Source: JAUZPB01 sp037140715 (GTDB lineage Bacteria; Bacteroidota; Ignavibacteria; Ignavibacteriales; SURF-24). Taken from it: 7,916 bases of DNA. Positions 1 through 6,308 of the stretch are shown one piece after another; the stretch's first letter is position 1; every line of letters begins with the position of its first letter. A program made the translations under genes and the position numbers. The notes below the pieces were generated by a model. The model did not search any database, had not been told where the DNA came from, and worked only from the letters and a program-made list of their open reading frames with translations. The DNA lies in assembly GCA_037140715.1 (NCBI GenBank), contig JBAXDX010000108.1:1-7916 (forward strand). The letters are read 5' to 3'.

Positions 1-1
1 T

Positions 2-571
2 GTCTTTGCCTATGATATTAATCAGTGTTTACAGGAATCTAATCCCAATGTGCTCATTGACTTTTCTCTGCCGGAAGTTTTGGATAGGACTATCGCCTAT
101 GCATCTGTGTTTAACTCCCCTCTCGTTATCGGCACTACGGGATATACTGAAAGTCAGTCAGATAAAATCAGGGAACTTAGCAAAACTATTCCTGTCGTAC
201 AGAGCTATAACTTTTCTATCGGCATACAAATGCTCATTAAGTGTACGGAATTATTGTCTGCGAATCTTACGGACTGGGACGTGGAGATTTCAGAGACACA
301 CCACAGGTTTAAGAAGGATAAGCCTTCGGGCACCGCTATTATGTTAAAAAATGCCGTGGGTAAGGATGTAAATATCTCATCGCTCAGGCTTGGCAACGTA
401 CCCGGTGAACATACGGTTTCTTTCGGGGGACTTGGCGAAGTAATCAGCTTGTCGCATAGCGCCACTTCAAGGCGTACTTTTGCTGAAGGAGTTCTTAAGG
501 CTTCTGAGTTTGCCCACAGGCAGAAAGAACCGGGGCTTTTCAGCTTCAGGGATGTATTGTTTACTAAATAA
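2..571 (+). CDS. dapB: 4-hydroxy-tetrahydrodipicolinate reductase DapB, N-terminus missing (partial at window edge)
   Basis: The enzyme reduces 4-hydroxy-tetrahydrodipicolinate (the DapA product) to tetrahydrodipicolinate with NAD(P)H in the cytoplasm, on the way to meso-DAP and lysine. The frame is open from base 2 and gives 189 residues. DapB proteins are usually about 240-270 residues, so the start and the N-terminal nucleotide-binding GxxGxMG loop lie upstream of the window. Visible family motifs are the end of the Rossmann half (NVLIDFSLPE, bases 47-76), GTTGY, the hinge NFSIGIQM, and the catalytic stretch THHRFKKDKPSGTA. In that stretch the first His (299-301) and the Lys (311-313) match the acid/base His and substrate-binding Lys of the family, and SGTA (326-337) binds the substrate carboxylate. 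The C-terminal GEHTVSFGGLGE and SRRTFAEGVLKA segments are also typical. It is followed after 51 bases by dapH. The GTG at 50 lies inside the conserved VLIDF strand and is not the start. Confidence 0.95.
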   Translation, partial: VFAYDINQCLQESNPNVLIDFSLPEVLDRTIAYASVFNSPLVIGTTGYTESQSDKIRELSKTIPVVQSYNFSIGIQMLIKCTELLSANLTDWDVEISETHHRFKKDKPSGTAIMLKNAVGKDVNISSLRLGNVPGEHTVSFGGLGEVISLSHSATSRRTFAEGVLKASEFAHRQKEPGLFSFRDVLFTK

Positions 572-611
572 TAAAATGATTATTCTATTCCCCTTTATGT
601 TTATTAGTAAT

Positions 612-616
612 GAGGT
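612..616 (+). promoter_or_regulatory. Ribosome binding site of dapH
   Basis: GAGGT lies 6 bases before the ATG at 623 and supports that start. The 9-base string GAGGTAAAA here recurs exactly before asd (3726-3734), and GAGGT also precedes lysC. Confidence 0.7.
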
Positions 617-622
617 AAAACT

Positions 623-1321
623 ATGGATTCTTATGAAATTATAAATTATATAGCAGGTTCGGTAAAGAAAACTCCCGTTAAATTATACATTAGCGGTGTA
701 TTGACTATGATCGATTTTACTGAGTTTGAGTTTGTAGGTAGCAATGACTTTGGTATTTTAAGTTTGGAGTACAGTCAGCTTGAAGGTTTCCTGGGAAAGA
801 ACAAGCATCTGATTAAAAACTATAAAGTTGAAATCGACAGGCGCAACTCTGCAATCCCGATGGCAGACCTTACAAAGTATAACGCGAGAATTGAGCCTGG
901 AGCGATTATCCGCGATCTGGTTGAGATTGGCGATAACTGTGTCATTATGATGGGAGCCGTTATAAATATTGGTGCAGTAATCGGCGAACGTACTATGATT
1001 GATATGAATACGGTTATTGGCGGACGTGCAATGATTGGCAAAGACTGCCATATCGGAGCGGGAACTGTAATCGCAGGAGTTATTGAGCCACCTAATGCCG
1101 AGCCGGTTGTTATTGGCGACAATGTTGTTATTGGCGCAAATGCCGTAGTGCTTGAGGGTGTTAAGGTAGGAAACGGCGCGGTTATCGCTGCCGGATGCGT
1201 TGTTGTTAATAATGTTGAGGAAAATACCGTAATGGCGGGCGTCCCTGGCAAACCAATAAAGAAGGTTGATGACAAGACTAAGTCAAAGACATTGTTAATC
1301 GATGCCTTAAGGCAGTTATAA
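623..1321 (+). CDS. dapH: Tetrahydrodipicolinate N-acetyltransferase DapH
   Basis: This cytoplasmic enzyme transfers an acetyl group from acetyl-CoA to tetrahydrodipicolinate, giving N-acetyl-2-amino-6-oxopimelate. This is the committed step of the acetylase branch of DAP/lysine synthesis. The 232-residue length matches the DapH family (about 235) rather than the longer succinyl-transferring DapD proteins. Residues 1 to about 85 form the family's alpha/beta N-terminal domain. It is followed by the highly conserved RRNSAIP (from R73) and EPGAIIRD (91-98). Residues about 90-210 are hexapeptide repeats of a left-handed beta helix (V/I-I-G-x-x patterns), including GGRAMIGKDCHIGAGTVIAG and GANAVVLEGV. 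Such proteins act as trimers with active sites between subunits. The whole sequence reads like the Bacillus YkuQ/DapH type as I remember it. The next gene, lysC, starts 16 bases downstream, so the two are almost certainly cotranscribed. An M20 deacetylase two genes on would undo the acetylation, which supports the acetyl rather than succinyl assignment. Confidence 0.95.
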   Translation: MDSYEIINYIAGSVKKTPVKLYISGVLTMIDFTEFEFVGSNDFGILSLEYSQLEGFLGKNKHLIKNYKVEIDRRNSAIPMADLTKYNARIEPGAIIRDLVEIGDNCVIMMGAVINIGAVIGERTMIDMNTVIGGRAMIGKDCHIGAGTVIAGVIEPPNAEPVVIGDNVVIGANAVVLEGVKVGNGAVIAAGCVVVNNVEENTVMAGVPGKPIKKVDDKTKSKTLLIDALRQL

Positions 1322-1337
1322 ACCGAGGTTTGATTTA

Positions 1338-2534
1338 ATGAATTTAGTTGTGCATAAATATGGTGGCAGTTCTGTCGCAAATCCTGAGAGAATACTTAAA
1401 GTAGCTGAGAAGATTTCGCGGAGAGTTAAGGAAGGCTGTAAAGTGCTTATTGTAGTTTCGGCTATGGGCAAGACTACCGATGGTCTGATAAAGCTCGCAA
1501 AAGAAATTACGGCTAATCCGGATCCGAGGGAACTGGACATGCTACTTTCTACCGGTGAACAGGTCTCTGTTTCGCTTCTATCTATTGCTCTGCGGAGTAT
1601 CGGAATTAAAAGTAGATCGTTAAACGCATTTCAGGCAGGTATTAAAACTACGGGTAATTTTTCTGAGGCAAAGATCGTAAGTTTTGACCAGGAGAAGATT
1701 TTAAATCTGATGGAAGAACTGGATGTACTGGTTATAACCGGATTTCAGGGAATAAACGAAGATGGAGAAATGACAACGCTTGGCCGCGGTGGCTCAGATA
1801 CTTCTGCCGTTGCACTTGCAGCCGCACTGAAAATTGATTGTGAAATCTACAGCGATGTAGCCGGTATCTATACAGTTGATCCAAGGCTGCATCCGATGGC
1901 AAAGAAAGTTAAACTAATCTCTTACGATGAAATGCTGGAACTTGCAAGTCTGGGAGCAAAGGTGCTTCATAGTCGTTCTGTTGAAATAGCTAAAAAATTT
2001 GGAATAAAAATATATTGCGCATCGTCTTTTTTAGATGAGGAGGGTAGTTACGTGGTCGATGAAAGTATCATTATTGAACAGCCGGAGGTTACCGGCTGCA
2101 GCATTATGGAAAACCAGACTCAGGTCTTTGTGAAGAATCTCCCGGTGGATTATTCGCTTATAAAGAGCCTGTTCGAAAAAGTTGCTATCGAAGGACTGAA
2201 TGTTGACATGATTTCGATTATCAACACAGGCTCTAACCTCAATGTGTCCTTTACAATAATTCAGGAAAAGGCGCAGCATATTGATGACGCGTTAAAGAAA
2301 GTTCTCTCCGACCTCGAATATTTTAATATAGAATACCATTCGGGATTTGTAAAACTCTCGGTTGTCGGAATCGGCATGAGGAGCGGAATCGGTATTGCAT
2401 CAAATTTCTTTGCGGCATTGCAGTCATTGCCAATCAGGCTTGTTACTACTTCAGAAATTGCAATTTCATGCCTGATTGAAGAACAGTACAAACAACAGGC
2501 TGTGAACGCAATCGTAAAACAGTTCAATCTTTAG
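1338..2534 (+). CDS. lysC: Aspartate kinase LysC with two ACT domains
   Basis: LysC phosphorylates L-aspartate with ATP to 4-aspartyl phosphate, the first step toward lysine, threonine, methionine and DAP. The 398 residues match monofunctional aspartokinases. The kinase domain spans about 1-250, with the KYGGSSV signature at residues 7-13, FQGINEDGEMTTLGRGGSDTSA around 135-157 (GRGGSDT at 149-155), YSDVAGIYTVDPR, and LGAKVLHSRSVEIA. Two ACT domains follow. The first starts near VTGCSIMENQTQVFVKNLP. The second, about 340-398, contains VVGIGMRSGIGIASNFFAAL and TTSEIAISCLI. ACT domains of this class bind lysine and/or threonine for feedback inhibition. Which amino acid acts here cannot be read from the sequence. 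There is no fused homoserine dehydrogenase domain. GAGGT at 1325-1329, 8 bases before the ATG, supports the start. An 87-base gap separates it from the M20 gene. Confidence 0.95.
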   Translation: MNLVVHKYGGSSVANPERILKVAEKISRRVKEGCKVLIVVSAMGKTTDGLIKLAKEITANPDPRELDMLLSTGEQVSVSLLSIALRSIGIKSRSLNAFQAGIKTTGNFSEAKIVSFDQEKILNLMEELDVLVITGFQGINEDGEMTTLGRGGSDTSAVALAAALKIDCEIYSDVAGIYTVDPRLHPMAKKVKLISYDEMLELASLGAKVLHSRSVEIAKKFGIKIYCASSFLDEEGSYVVDESIIIEQPEVTGCSIMENQTQVFVKNLPVDYSLIKSLFEKVAIEGLNVDMISIINTGSNLNVSFTIIQEKAQHIDDALKKVLSDLEYFNIEYHSGFVKLSVVGIGMRSGIGIASNFFAALQSLPIRLVTTSEIAISCLIEEQYKQQAVNAIVKQFNL

Positions 2535-2621
2535 AACAGTAAAGAAATAAAATAAGAATATTTCTTAATCATAATCTTTATCTGTTAATCATTGCTTTTG
2601 CCTGCTGAATAGAAGAATAAA
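2535..2621 (+). other. AT-rich spacer between lysC and the M20 gene with small repeats and weak hairpins
   Basis: This is the longest gap inside the operon (87 bases). It holds an 8-base direct repeat TTAATCAT at 2565-2572 and 2585-2592, which is a 20-base period. It also holds two overlapping weak palindromes: TAAGAA/TTCTTA (2553-2558 with 2562-2567) and AAGAAAT/ATTTCTT (2542-2548 with 2560-2566), which cannot both form. Neither is GC-rich or followed by a T run, so they do not look like an intrinsic terminator. The spacer could hold an internal promoter, an operator or an mRNA processing site. The sequence alone does not decide between these. Confidence 0.35.
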
Positions 2622-3737
2622 ATGAAAGAGACACAAATGCCCCTGACCCCTGTTGAGTTAAGACATATACTGCATCAAACGCCTGAACTGATGTTTAAGG
2701 AATTTGAGACTACACGTATTTTGCTGGAAAATGTGGGCAGGCTGGATAATCTTATCATCCACCGCCCGATAGAAACCGGCTTCGTTGCGGAATATAAAGT
2801 TAATGATGGCGATTACCTGCTGTTCAGGGCGGACATTGATGCCCTGCCGATCAAGGAGGAAACAGGATCTGAATTTTCTTCGAAGAATGATTGTATGCAC
2901 GCCTGCGGACATGATGTGCATTCATCGATTCTTTACAGCTTTGCAAAGTATGTTACAGAAAATAAAATTGACAGAAATATATTGTTCCTCTTTCAGCCGG
3001 GGGAAGAAGGCGGTGGCGGAGCGGAACATGTAATTAATTCCGGCGTGTTCAATCAGTTTAATATCAGCAATGCCTTTGCTCTGCATGTAACTGACGAATA
3101 TGAGAAAGGAACTATTGCCTCAACGTCCGGAGTGCTGTTTGCCTCGGCTTTTGAAATTGATATTGAGCTGCTTGGCAAAAGTGCTCATGTAGCATTCCCA
3201 GAAAATGGCATTCATGCCTTTGATGCTCTAAGAGTTTTATTGGATGAAATAGATGTCATTCTTAAAGAACAGACGGAGCGCGTAATTTTCGGCTATGGAA
3301 AGATTCTGTCAGGCACGGTACGCAATATTGTTCCCGCATACTGTCGCGTGGAGTGCACCATCAGGACGCTCAGCCGGAAAAAATCTGAGGAGTTTCTTGA
3401 AAAGATAGTTGAAATTCTGGAACATGTCAGCCGGACCAGAGGCGTTAAGTACAATCTCCTGAAGGGAGTATTATATTCGGAAGTTGTCGTTGACAGTCAG
3501 TTATTTAATAAACTCAGCAAGAGTCTTGCACAGAAGCACAAATTCATTGACTGTGGTTATAAGATGACCGGAGAGGATTTCGGTTTCTTTTCGCACATCT
3601 ACCCTTCGATGATGTTCTGGCTCGGAACTTCTCAAGGCGAGCATTATGGTCTGCATACGCCTAAATTTCTGCCGGATGATTCAATTATTCAGGCAGGCAC
3701 AGATATTTATAAGGATATATTAAACGAGGTAAAATGA
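2622..3737 (+). CDS. M20-family amidohydrolase, likely N-acetyl-diaminopimelate deacetylase
   Basis: The protein has 371 residues and the metal-site pattern of M20D amidohydrolases. These are RADIDALP (69-76), MHACGHDVH (92-100, metal ligands C95 and H97), QPGEEGGGGAE with E128/E129, LHV with H155, and LHTPKF with H345 near the end. The central segment with GKSAHVAFPENGIHA is the small dimerisation domain. Members of this family remove acyl groups from amino acids or peptides (hippurate hydrolase, aminoacylase, N-acetyl-DAP deacetylase). The position between lysC and asd, downstream of dapH, points to hydrolysis of N-acetyl-L,L-DAP to L,L-DAP and acetate. The substrate is inferred from context. 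The symbol is left blank because dapL is used for two different enzymes. There is no signal peptide. An in-frame stop at 2610-2612 limits the start; ATG 2622 (weak AGAAG at 2611-2615) or ATG 2637 are both possible. The end overlaps asd by 4 bases. Confidence 0.85.
   Translation: MKETQMPLTPVELRHILHQTPELMFKEFETTRILLENVGRLDNLIIHRPIETGFVAEYKVNDGDYLLFRADIDALPIKEETGSEFSSKNDCMHACGHDVHSSILYSFAKYVTENKIDRNILFLFQPGEEGGGGAEHVINSGVFNQFNISNAFALHVTDEYEKGTIASTSGVLFASAFEIDIELLGKSAHVAFPENGIHAFDALRVLLDEIDVILKEQTERVIFGYGKILSGTVRNIVPAYCRVECTIRTLSRKKSEEFLEKIVEILEHVSRTRGVKYNLLKGVLYSEVVVDSQLFNKLSKSLAQKHKFIDCGYKMTGEDFGFFSHIYPSMMFWLGTSQGEHYGLHTPKFLPDDSIIQAGTDIYKDILNEVK
3726..3730 (+). promoter_or_regulatory. Ribosome binding site of asd inside the end of the M20 gene
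   Basis: GAGGT ends only 3 bases before the ATG at 3734, which is a tight spacing. The ATGA overlap (3734-3737) merges the asd start with the M20 stop, so translational coupling probably helps initiation here. Confidence 0.6.
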
Positions 3738-4783
3738 AACAATCAGAAAAAATTGACGTTGCCATTCTTGGTGCCACAGGAAGTGTCGGACAAAAATTTA
3801 TTCAGCTTTTGGAAGGTCATCCATATTTTAATGTAGTCGAAGTAGCCGCGTCTGATCGCTCGGCGGGCAAAAGATACTCTGAGGCTGTTAACTGGATATT
3901 AGCCAGCCCGATACCAGAATCAGTAGCAAATCTTACTGTTCAGAAATGCGAATCGGGACTTAAAAGCCGTCTTGCATTTTCAGCTATGGACGCTGGAGCT
4001 GCGGGAGAGGTCGAAGAAGAACTGGCGAAGAACGGTTATATAATTGTATCTAATTCGAAAAATCATAGAATGGATCAAGATGTTCCCCTGTTGATTCCCG
4101 AAGTCAATCCCGACCATTTGCAGCTCATTACACGCCAGCAATATGGCAAAGGTGCAATTGTTACAAATCCAAACTGCTCGACTATCGGGCTTGTACTCGC
4201 GTTAAAACCGCTGGCAGATAACTTTGGCATAGAGATGATTAACGTTGTTACGATGCAGGCGCTTTCCGGCGCAGGATATCCGGGAGTTTCAAGCCTCGAC
4301 ATACTTGATAATGTAATTCCGTTTATTGGTGGCGAAGAGGCAAAGCTTGAAACTGAACCGCTGAAAATACTTGGGAAGCTCCGCGATGGGTTTATCGAGA
4401 ATATTGATATGAAAATAAGTGCATCGACCAACCGGGTCGCCGTTCTTGACGGACATACTGAAAGTGTGCAGGTAAAGCTTAAAACAAAAGCGTCTAAGGA
4501 AGATATTATAAAAGTCTGGACAGAATTCAGGAGTGAACCTCAACAGTTGGCATTGCCGTTTGCCCCGGTTCAGCCAATTTATTACTTCTATGAAAATAAG
4601 TATCCCCAGCCAAGGTTGCACAGGAATCTGGATAAAGGAATGGCTTCTTCTGTCGGACGTCTGCGCGAGTGTAATATTTTTGATTATAAATTTACTGTTT
4701 TATCGCATAATACAGTCCGCGGAGCTGCCGGCGGAGCAATTTTATGCGCTGAGTTAATGAAGGTAAAGGGGTTTTTAGATTAA
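3734..4783 (+). CDS. asd: Aspartate-semialdehyde dehydrogenase, archaeal/fungal-type subfamily
   Basis: Asd reduces 4-aspartyl phosphate with NADPH to aspartate semialdehyde, the branch point to DAP/lysine and to homoserine (threonine, methionine). The protein has 349 residues. GATGSVG (13-19) is the nucleotide-binding loop of the N-terminal Rossmann domain. NPNCST holds the catalytic Cys at 148. STNRVAVLDGHTESV holds the catalytic His at 241. The wording TMQALSGAGYPGVSSLDI, IGGEEAKLETEP and the NRV-x-V-DGHTE motif are those of the subfamily best known from archaea and fungi, not the proteobacterial or Gram-positive type. This subfamily call rests on remembered motifs. The ATG lies within the preceding stop region (ATGA overlap), so asd is translated with the M20 gene. 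Together with LysC this gives two consecutive steps of the common pathway in one operon. The gene ends 17 bases before a strong terminator, which marks the operon's end. Confidence 0.93.
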   Translation: MKQSEKIDVAILGATGSVGQKFIQLLEGHPYFNVVEVAASDRSAGKRYSEAVNWILASPIPESVANLTVQKCESGLKSRLAFSAMDAGAAGEVEEELAKNGYIIVSNSKNHRMDQDVPLLIPEVNPDHLQLITRQQYGKGAIVTNPNCSTIGLVLALKPLADNFGIEMINVVTMQALSGAGYPGVSSLDILDNVIPFIGGEEAKLETEPLKILGKLRDGFIENIDMKISASTNRVAVLDGHTESVQVKLKTKASKEDIIKVWTEFRSEPQQLALPFAPVQPIYYFYENKYPQPRLHRNLDKGMASSVGRLRECNIFDYKFTVLSHNTVRGAAGGAILCAELMKVKGFLD

Positions 4784-4799
4784 TTATGAGACTCTAAAT

Positions 4800-4840
4800 A
4801 AAAAAATCCCGAAACAGCTATTCGTTTCGGGATTTTTTTT
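4800..4840. terminator. Bidirectional intrinsic terminator between convergent genes
   Basis: A perfect 15-bp stem (4801-4815 with 4824-4838) encloses an 8-base loop (4816-4823). The core is TCCCGAAAC/GTTTCGGGA. Its A-rich left arm and T-rich right arm provide a U run after the GC core in either direction: eight Ts at 4833-4840 for asd, and seven As at 4800-4806 that read as Us for the minus-strand gene. It lies between the asd stop (4783) and the minus-strand stop (4859), so it fits termination of both transcripts. Confidence 0.9.
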
Positions 4841-4858
4841 CACAGGCTCAGAGTTTAA

Positions 4859-6010
4859 TCAACGTTCTCTTTCTCTTGTATTTTCATCGGGTCTGTCATC
4901 ATTCCTGCTCCCCCCTCTGCCACGGCTTTCGCTCTTTCCTGCCTCGGAGCGTTTTCTCTCAACATTTCTGACAGGATTATCGGTACGATTTTCCCTTACC
5001 TGAGGAGTTCCGCGGTTCTGGCGGTTGTTACTCCCGCGCGGAGCCATAATTATCTCTGCCGGTTTGTTATTTCCTTCATTATTACGATTAACACCCTTGT
5101 TTCTATCATTACCTTCGCGTGGTTTATCAGGAGATACGTCCGGAGTTCTGTCAGCCGGAGCCGGTCTCCCAATCCTGGACAAATCAAGCGAGGTTTTTCT
5201 TCCCGGTCTTTTTATATCTGTTTTTGATATATCCCCTGACTTGTTTAACTCCTGCGAATTCGGGCGAAAAACTTCAATCTTATTTCGGTCGCGATTGGCA
5301 CTACCACGCGATCCTTCAAAGTCTCTGAGCTTTGTTTCGCTGATATTTCTTTGAACGATGCTCCTTCCGCCTCTTTTTTCAATAAAATCCCTGTCAATTC
5401 CACGGTTTATCACGCGTCCATCGCGGTAATCATAATTATCTCTGTATTTTGTTCCTGGATGGATACTGATTTTCATTCTGTCGTTAACAAGAGAAGGAGC
5501 TATATCATAATCATAGAAATTATTACAGTGCACATAATTCCAGAACCTTGCGGGGAAATGCCAGTCGCGTGTAAAATGGATTCCGATTCCAACTGTAAAA
5601 ACCGCGTAAGGAGGCAATGGTGCCCAGCCTACATAATCGTTATTATTTCTCCATTCAACCCATGCCGGTCCCCATTTGTCATCAGGTATCCATATCCAGC
5701 CGTAATATTCATCGTTATACCAACGTCCGTAATGATAAACAGCCCAGCCAAACGGCTCGTATGAATCCCAGTACCAGCCGTAATCACTCCAAATCCAGCG
5801 TCCTTCGGAATAAGGCATCCATCTTCCGCTTACACCGTTAGGATGCCAGGCGTAAAGATCATTATCAATTTCTATCCATTCTCCATGAGGAGAAAGCGAA
5901 GAAAAGAAGAAATTAACCGGGCTGTTGCCGTTATTCCATCGGTCTCCGGCTTCAGTTCTGCCGATAAAAAGCGCGAGACCGGTCAACGCGATAAATAATA
6001 ACTTTTTCAT
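4859..6010 (-). CDS. Exported Trp/Tyr-rich DUF6600-like protein with long disordered polar tail
   Basis: The function is unknown. The 383-residue protein begins with a signal peptide: KK, then a hydrophobic core LLFIALTGLALFIG, with likely cleavage after TEA at residue 21. So it acts outside the cytoplasm. Residues about 44-165 form an aromatic-rich domain with repeated GRW, GW and WxW units (for example GRWMPYSEGRWIW, GWAVYHYGRWY, WGPAWVEWR, VGWAPLPP). This is the pattern I associate with the DUF6600 family. From about residue 196 to the end there is no Trp, Tyr or Cys. This tail is rich in Arg, Asn, Asp, Glu, Gly, Ser and Pro, is predicted disordered by eye, and ends in RERER. The single Cys after the signal peptide is at 162. 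GAGGTT (minus strand, 6014-6019) supports the start. The gene is divergent from the M49 gene and convergent with asd. The family call is from motif memory; a cell-surface or matrix-binding role would be a guess. Confidence 0.85.
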   Translation of the reverse strand: MKKLLFIALTGLALFIGRTEAGDRWNNGNSPVNFFFSSLSPHGEWIEIDNDLYAWHPNGVSGRWMPYSEGRWIWSDYGWYWDSYEPFGWAVYHYGRWYNDEYYGWIWIPDDKWGPAWVEWRNNNDYVGWAPLPPYAVFTVGIGIHFTRDWHFPARFWNYVHCNNFYDYDIAPSLVNDRMKISIHPGTKYRDNYDYRDGRVINRGIDRDFIEKRGGRSIVQRNISETKLRDFEGSRGSANRDRNKIEVFRPNSQELNKSGDISKTDIKRPGRKTSLDLSRIGRPAPADRTPDVSPDKPREGNDRNKGVNRNNEGNNKPAEIIMAPRGSNNRQNRGTPQVRENRTDNPVRNVERKRSEAGKSESRGRGGSRNDDRPDENTRERER

Positions 6011-6013
6011 ATC

Positions 6014-6019
6014 AACCTC
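6014..6019 (-). promoter_or_regulatory. Ribosome binding site of the DUF6600-like gene
   Basis: On the minus strand GAGGTT ends 3 bases before the ATG at 6010. It is the same GAGGT core used in the dap operon. A run of nine As (plus-strand Ts at 6022-6030) lies just upstream of it in the leader. Confidence 0.65.
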
Positions 6020-6051
6020 ACTTTTTTTTTATGTTTATTAACTTGTCCATT

Positions 6052-6081
6052 GCTATATTCAATGAATGTGCCAGTTGGAAA
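6052..6081 (-). promoter_or_regulatory. Candidate sigma70-like promoter for the DUF6600-like gene
   Basis: On the minus strand TTTCCA (6076-6081) and TATAGC (6052-6057) are 18 bases apart. Each matches the sigma70 consensus at 4 of 6 positions. It lies about 40 bases upstream of the start codon. The matches are weak and AT-rich DNA gives such hits easily, so this is only a suggestion. Confidence 0.25.
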
Positions 6082-6191
6082 TTCTAATTATTTCCCCGTA
6101 TTCTTATCAGAATGTGAAAATAATTGTAGGTTTTTATAGACACAGGTAATGATAAATTTATACAGAAGCCAACGCAATGCACATTTGCACG

Positions 6192-6222
6192 ATTGTAATT
6201 ACCCAAATAACTATTAAGTTTA
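6192..6222 (+). promoter_or_regulatory. Candidate Bacteroidota-type promoter for the M49 gene
   Basis: ATTG (6192-6195), 19 bases, then TAAGTTTA (6215-6222) resembles the TTTG-N19-TAnnTTTG promoter known from Bacteroidota, with one mismatch in each box. If it is used, the leader before the ATG at 6309 would be about 80 bases and transcription would start after the ATG at 6177. This depends on the host being of that lineage, which is not established. Confidence 0.25.
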
Positions 6223-6293
6223 GCTCAATGCAGATTTTTTTGATATATTTCATAGTGAAAACCATAATTGTTTCTTTCTTAATCAACAATAAT

Positions 6294-6299
6294 AAGGAG
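6294..6299 (+). promoter_or_regulatory. Ribosome binding site fixing the M49 gene start
   Basis: AAGGAG, the strongest Shine-Dalgarno match in the window, lies 9 bases before ATG 6309. It selects that start over the in-frame ATG at 6177, and the chosen start places a clean signal peptide at the N-terminus. Confidence 0.8.
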
Positions 6300-6308
6300 A
6301 AGGGAAAA

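Larger units (their letters stand above)
6011..6308. other. Divergent intergenic region
   Basis: These 298 AT-rich bases separate two divergent genes for exported proteins and must carry both promoters. Besides the two candidate promoters listed, it holds a perfect 10-base palindrome ATAAATTTAT (6152-6161) and a small inverted repeat ATTCT-TATC-AGAAT (6100-6113), either of which could be a protein-binding site or chance. I see no RNA gene, riboswitch or small ORF with a ribosome site. The in-frame extension of the M49 gene back to 6177 is not convincing. Confidence 0.6.

Noticed and set aside
50..571. GTG at 50 as the start of dapB
   Set aside because: The frame is open upstream to the window edge and the upstream residues belong to the conserved DapB strand (NVLIDF). 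The gene is simply cut by the window.
893..1255. Short-period repetition in the DNA of dapH, possibly a tandem repeat
   Set aside because: The periodicity comes from the 6-residue repeats of the left-handed beta helix and is degenerate at the DNA level.
820..1380. A 186-residue minus-strand open frame opposite dapH
   Set aside because: It is the antisense shadow of the hexapeptide repeats and has a periodic Thr/Ile/Pro composition, with no sign of a real protein.
5351..5764. A 137-residue plus-strand open frame opposite the DUF6600-like gene
   Set aside because: It is antisense to the Trp/Tyr-rich coding region, has no ribosome site, and matches no family. The minus-strand gene has a signal peptide, ribosome site and terminator.
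6100..6113. ATTCT-TATC-AGAAT as an RNA hairpin or terminator
   Set aside because: The stem is only 5 bp and AT-rich with no T run, so it is at most a possible protein-binding site.
6177..6308. A 44-residue in-frame extension of the M49 gene from ATG 6177
   Set aside because: There is no ribosome site before 6177, the added residues are low-complexity products of AT-rich DNA, and the extension would bury a clear signal peptide. AAGGAG sits correctly before ATG 6309.
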